Shown here piece after piece: positions 59,744-64,000 of a DNA stretch of 64,000 nucleotides. Within the stretch, counting starts at the first letter, position 1, and the number at the start of each line of letters is the position of its first letter. The notes beneath the pieces are model-generated. The model ran no database searches. It was not told the DNA's origin and was given only the letters and a program-made list of their open reading frames with translations. Origin of the DNA: Neckera pumila. Taxonomy: Eukaryota > Streptophyta > Bryopsida > Hypnales > Neckeraceae. The position numbers and the translations under genes are program-made. The stretch covers positions 12,637,711 to 12,701,710 of the forward strand of contig OZ018413.1 of NCBI GenBank assembly GCA_963969595.1. The letters are read 5' to 3'.

Positions 59744-62700
59744 TTATGAGCCACTACTACTTCCTCCATCGAAGGGTAAATGCAAAGGTAGGCTAGCGCT
59801 ATCATGAATTCTTGCACTTAATGCTCCACGAGGTGATTCTGCCAGTTGGGGAGCGGGCGAATTGCACTCTTCTCGAAGCTCAACTAACTTGGCCAATTCA
59901 GTTTTTAGAAGGGACAAGCTAATTGGCTTCATGAGGACGTAATCCATGCCCACCTCGAAGCAATGCTCCCGGGTCTTCGTGTCCGAATTCGCAGTAAGGG
60001 CGCAAATCAAGGGCCTTGCGGGCTTCTCATACCTTTTAACCAGCTCTGTGGCAACTGCAAAACCATCCATCTGCGCAAAGTCAAAGAGACAAGCGTTATG
60101 GCTAAGAGATTTACCGTTGGGTATAGAAACTTGTAATAGTAGACTGTCAAATCTGTTGCCTGCCTACTGAAGTACAACCTCTTGTTTGTACATTGAAGTG
60201 ACAAACCTCAGGCATGCAAAGATCCAAGAGAAGGATGTGAAACTGATGGGGTCCTTGCTCAGCAATGATGTCCAAGCACTTCTGCCCAGAATCCAAGACT
60301 GTCGATTTGCAGCCAATGTTGTCAAGCAGACGCCTCGTGACGATCCGGTTTATGGAGTTGTCATCCACAACCATGACCTGTCCATGGACACAACAAACAC
60401 TAATCAACTATAGTAGTAGAAAACCCATACCTAATGCTATTCTAGATATCCAAGCCGCGTTACAATTGGCATGGTTTGAGCAAAAACTACATTCAAAAGC
60501 GATACAACTGGCACGGTTTCCTTTAGAAACTGCGTCAAACGGCAATAGAATTGGAAGGCTTTAATGCGGCTGTGTTTTTTGGGACGGGAGGGTTTCTACT
60601 AGTTTTCTACTTATATAGGGGGGGCAGCGCAAAGCTGCTGCCGACACTGGTGAGCTTTCTAAGTTGCTGCAAAGCATCGATCGAAACTAAACGGTTGGCG
60701 CAAGACAAAGCAAATCAAAATGGCCACTAGGCAAGGGTTCATGAACTGTTCAAAATGTACAGTATCGTCTACAAGATGCACTTTACCTGCAAGCCTGCCA
60801 ACTCTGTTGGTGTTTGTGGTCGTTTCGGACTATCTGGCAAGGACGGCTCCTTGCGCACGCGATAAATGCCAATAGTTATATACATTTTGCATGTTGCTCC
60901 CTTTCCCAGCCCCTCACTCTCAAGCCAAATTTTTCCACCCATCAGCTGCAACAACACTATCAAGTGCATCACTGGTCAGCCAAGACCATACCTTGCATTT
61001 GATACCAGCTTGACCTCTTTGGCTACAGTGAGAACGTAACGTTACTGTGGCACTACCAAATACTGGTTTGAGAGGGCACAACAGAAGCAAACAGTAGCTT
61101 TGCAACCATTAAAGTCTGAGCATCCAGAGTCCTAACGAAGACTAGGAAGGGATTGGCATGAGCACCTCCACAAATTTCTTCGAGATGGCAAGACCCAATC
61201 CGGTCCCGCCGAAGTTGCGAGTGGTTGTGCTATCAGCCTGAACAAATTTGTTGAACAAGCGTGGCACATCGAGTTCCTTAATGCCAATCCCAGTGTCAAC
61301 AACATCCACATGAATGTAGTGGTACTCCAAGAACCTTCTTGGTGTTAACGGCAACTCAGCACCAGCAGCCATAACCGGACGGAAGTCGCTTCGATCCCCT
61401 ACTCTCAATGCAACTCTTACTTCTCCTTCCAGAGTGAACTTGATGGCGTTTCCAATCTAGAATGACAGCCTCTTAACTCAGAACTATGATCGAGCAAACT
61501 AGGCCATAGAGACAGACGTCTCAAGAGATTCCCAATTAGATCCGCAAAGTTCTTCATAGTAAATTAATATTAATCTATAGATCAAAAATAAGATTTTGTT
61601 ATATTGATGTCAAGTTAATGTTGCCTTAATGTCAACTCATAGTTGCCAGTACAATACCAATTAACGCTAAGGACACTAGCATTAATACCAGTTACACCAG
61701 CATTAGGTTAAGATTAACTGAACAAGAGGACAGCAAGAATCTAGTGCCTATTAAATCAACAATAAAGACTTTGTCATTCCAATTGGGGAAGTATTGTGAT
61801 GAAAGAGTGAGGCTCACAACGTTGAGCATGATTTGCAATACGCGGTTGCTGTCTCCCAACACATCCTCAGGGAAGTTCGACTGCAAAGAGATTGTGAAAG
61901 AAACATTTTTCTTGGAGGCCAGGGGGCGGACGATATTCTCTACTTCGCGCATGAGAGAAGGGAAGTTGAAAAGCGTTAAATCTAGAGCCAGGCTCCCGCT
62001 CTCGAGCCTTGAGAAGTCTAAAATGTCATTTATCAATGAGGAGAGAAGACTGCTGCTCTTGGCCATGGTCTCAACCATAGAGTGCTGATCTTCAGTCAAG
62101 TCTGTTTGCAGCAAGATTGAAGCGAGGGCTATGAGGGCGTGCATAGGAGTTCGCATCTCATGGTTCATCACCGCTAGAAAGTCGTTGCGTGCGGCCACTG
62201 CTTCCTCGGCCTCCTTCTTCGCAATCTCCAGGGCTAAATTCTGAGATATCAGTTGGTCTCGTGCTCGCATGGACTCCTCCAACACAGTTGCATGCGACAG
62301 TGCAACTGCAACCTGATTGCACAATCAGATCCAAAGAGTTGAGAAGGTGATCGATGAACAAGGAATTTACCAAACTGTTGAGCACCTTTTTTGCCTTATT
62401 GTCCCATTCCATCAATACAACATTCAATACTCCATTCTACTTTAACAAGGTCATTAAAGCAAGCAGGGGTAGACGGCCATCCACACACTTTCTCAATATC
62501 TTTGGTGATCATTTATTTTTATCAGAAACTGCTTAATAAGACTTACAATTAAATGCGTATTTTCAACAGTCACGAGGAAGGTTAAAGAATTCAGTGAAGT
62601 TCACAGCAACAAATGATGATCCCCACTCACTTCCTGATACTCGGGGATCAGGGCTTAAGATACGAGCAAGTATGCCACTCTACACTCAACGAGATATATG

Positions 62701-63798
62701 AAATGTGCACTGCTAATTGGGGATCAGGCAAAATACCTGATCTGCCACTGCTGTGACCAAATCAAACTCATGTCCTTGCCAGTTCCTTTGGGGATCATTG
62801 GGCAACACAAGAACCAAGAATGCATAAGACGATGCTTCAGGAAGATGGCCATTCGCAACGTTGGCTTCACTAAAATCCTTAAAATGAGAGGTACTCAAAC
62901 AAGGAAGCCTCACAGCCACAACTCGATCTTCTAACACGGTTTCATCAGGCAATTCTGAAGCAATATGCCTCAGTAATAAAATAGAGTTGAGAGGAACAAG
63001 CACTGCACCCTGGTTGCATAGAACCTGCAAATTGCATCTGCAATTTAGCCCCACCATCGAGAGACATACTCATGGTCATCAATCACAACATGGCCTGAAT
63101 CTATTTGATTCATACAATTAAAACATACAAATCATTACAACTCGGCTATGACAATACTTACATGTTGGATGCCTGGATCCGCTTTAGAAACAGTCAACTG
63201 GCTTCTAGACATGATGTTATCCGCTTCCAGCTCATGTGTGAGCTCGAACTGTTCACCATCCTCACTGGGCATCCAGATGTTGCAGCTTTTAAGATTTAGA
63301 GTTTGCGAAAGCTCCACCAGGGTAGTCTTCAAGATGGTGTGTCGATTGAGCGTGCTCCGAATTTCATGGGTCAGCATGCGCACATGCGTTCCTGCCTCTT
63401 CCTTCTTTTTCATAGCTCCAACCTGTTCATCTAATTCTGCAGTCTAGAAAGACCACCCACCGATACACCATCAATTCCTATTCAACAGATTAAAAACGGA
63501 GACTTAGAACGCAACATGAACAGGACATAAATGCTCACGAAATAATCATACAGGTTAATCTTACCTTGCCAACGAGATATAACTCGCGTTTTTTGACACT
63601 TAGAACTTCGGGAATTACCCAGCTGAGGGTGACAGCTGTGGCACAGGACACAAAGGCAGTGGAGACTTTGAAAATGGTCAAGGTTCTGGTTGCACTTGCT
63701 GCAAGGGAGAGAAAAGTCCAGACATTTGTGAGATGAGTCAATCCGCAGAGAACAATGAACGCACCGAATTCCGCAACTACCCATTTGTAAGGGAACAC
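59744..63798 (-). CDS. Ethylene receptor, hybrid histidine kinase (5' partial)
   Basis: ER-membrane copper-dependent ethylene sensor that feeds CTR1 and EIN2 signalling. Eight exons seen (5' to 3'): 63565-63798, 63162-63443, 62737-63024, 61818-62312, 61166-61456, 60787-60945, 60207-60377, 59744-60070. Every intron is phase 0; 748 residues are present. The first exon seen starts [14 protein letters not shown] and holds the third membrane helix with IVLCGLTHL, whose Cys and His bind copper; the first two helices are outside. A GAF domain follows ([14 protein letters not shown] to VADQ). The kinase has its H box ([13 protein letters not shown]), N box (GNAIKF), G1 (VDTGIGI), F (LFNKFVQAD) and G2 (GGTGLGL), so it looks catalytically complete, as in ETR1/subfamily I. 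The receiver has the DD pair (VVDDN), phospho-Asp (LLLDLCMPE), ALTAN and LMKP. A Ser/Pro-rich tail of about 35 residues follows. Confidence 0.95.
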
Positions 63799-64000
63799 CT
63801 GTATCATCAACACGTCCATAAAACTCAGTTTAGTTCATACTACAATTTGTTAACCTCATGACTGAATGGCCAAAAGTGAACTTCCATATCCATAGGAGCT
63901 GAACAAATAAATTAGGAATGTAACAACATGCACTAATAGGAAGAAGAAATCTTACCGACATTTTTCTATCAATAGATTATATAACGTGAAAGTTACAAAA
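63799..64000 (-). other. Ethylene receptor intron, at least in part
   Basis: The AG at 63799-63800 is the acceptor for the first visible receptor exon. A possible donor (ATGTCG then GTAAG, about 63953-63961) could end a preceding exon here, but its frame meets a stop within 21 bases upstream, so the preceding exon is not resolved. Confidence 0.45.

Noticed and set aside
1..64000. tRNA, rRNA, organellar or viral insertions
   Set aside because: Scanning by eye found no cloverleaf with a GTTC-type T loop, no rRNA blocks, no plastid or mitochondrial genes and no viral gene signature; weak cases could be missed without a covariance search.

Overview
This window is nuclear DNA of a land plant. Evidence: a CYP72-clan cytochrome P450, a transit-peptide-bearing isopropylmalate dehydratase small subunit, a GT8 xylan glucuronosyltransferase-like (GUX/PGSIP) protein, a WAC-DDT-WHIM chromatin protein and an ethylene receptor, all with GT-AG introns and AT-rich intergenic DNA. 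I lean to a non-flowering plant (moss, liverwort, lycophyte or fern) because the proteins are fairly diverged from angiosperm relatives, but the sequence alone does not settle this.

Layout. 1-4379 (+): P450, 5' end outside the window. 4703-6694 (-): leucine-pathway gene, convergent with the P450. 8825-12827 (-): five-exon GUX-like gene whose second intron carries a tandem array. 13-25 kb: no confident gene; a set of transposon-derived repeats plus one possibly transcribed locus near 19.8-23 kb. 24.8-38.0 kb: a TTAA-flanked repeat element split by a 12.26-kb insertion that has perfect 15-bp terminal inverted repeats and an 8-bp target duplication. That insertion carries a decayed transposase-like gene (28.5-32.6 kb) and a broken CACTA-type DUF4218/DUF4216 gene (35.3-36.9 kb). 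38-42 kb: more repeats. 42278-46694 (-): ten-exon chromatin-remodelling gene with a GC-rich upstream region. 47.7-59.7 kb: a ~95-bp tandem array, MITEs, a LINE 3' fragment and TTAA elements. 59744 to the right edge (-): ethylene receptor, 5' end outside.

The most striking non-genic signal is a family of elements bounded by TTAA target sites with ends CCCCTAAAG...CTTTAGGGG. They occur in at least two sequence subfamilies, in both orientations and nested. TTAA plus CCC termini is the hallmark of piggyBac-type transposition. Around them are CACTA-type MITEs with exact 3-bp duplications, a TA-flanked MITE family and a CATTA-ended MITE family, which together give a readable order of insertions.

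The five host genes are unrelated in function (oxidation, leucine synthesis, xylan decoration, nucleosome remodelling, hormone perception) and show no sign of forming a cluster. All exon models were made by eye from frame, phase and family motifs; no alignment was run.
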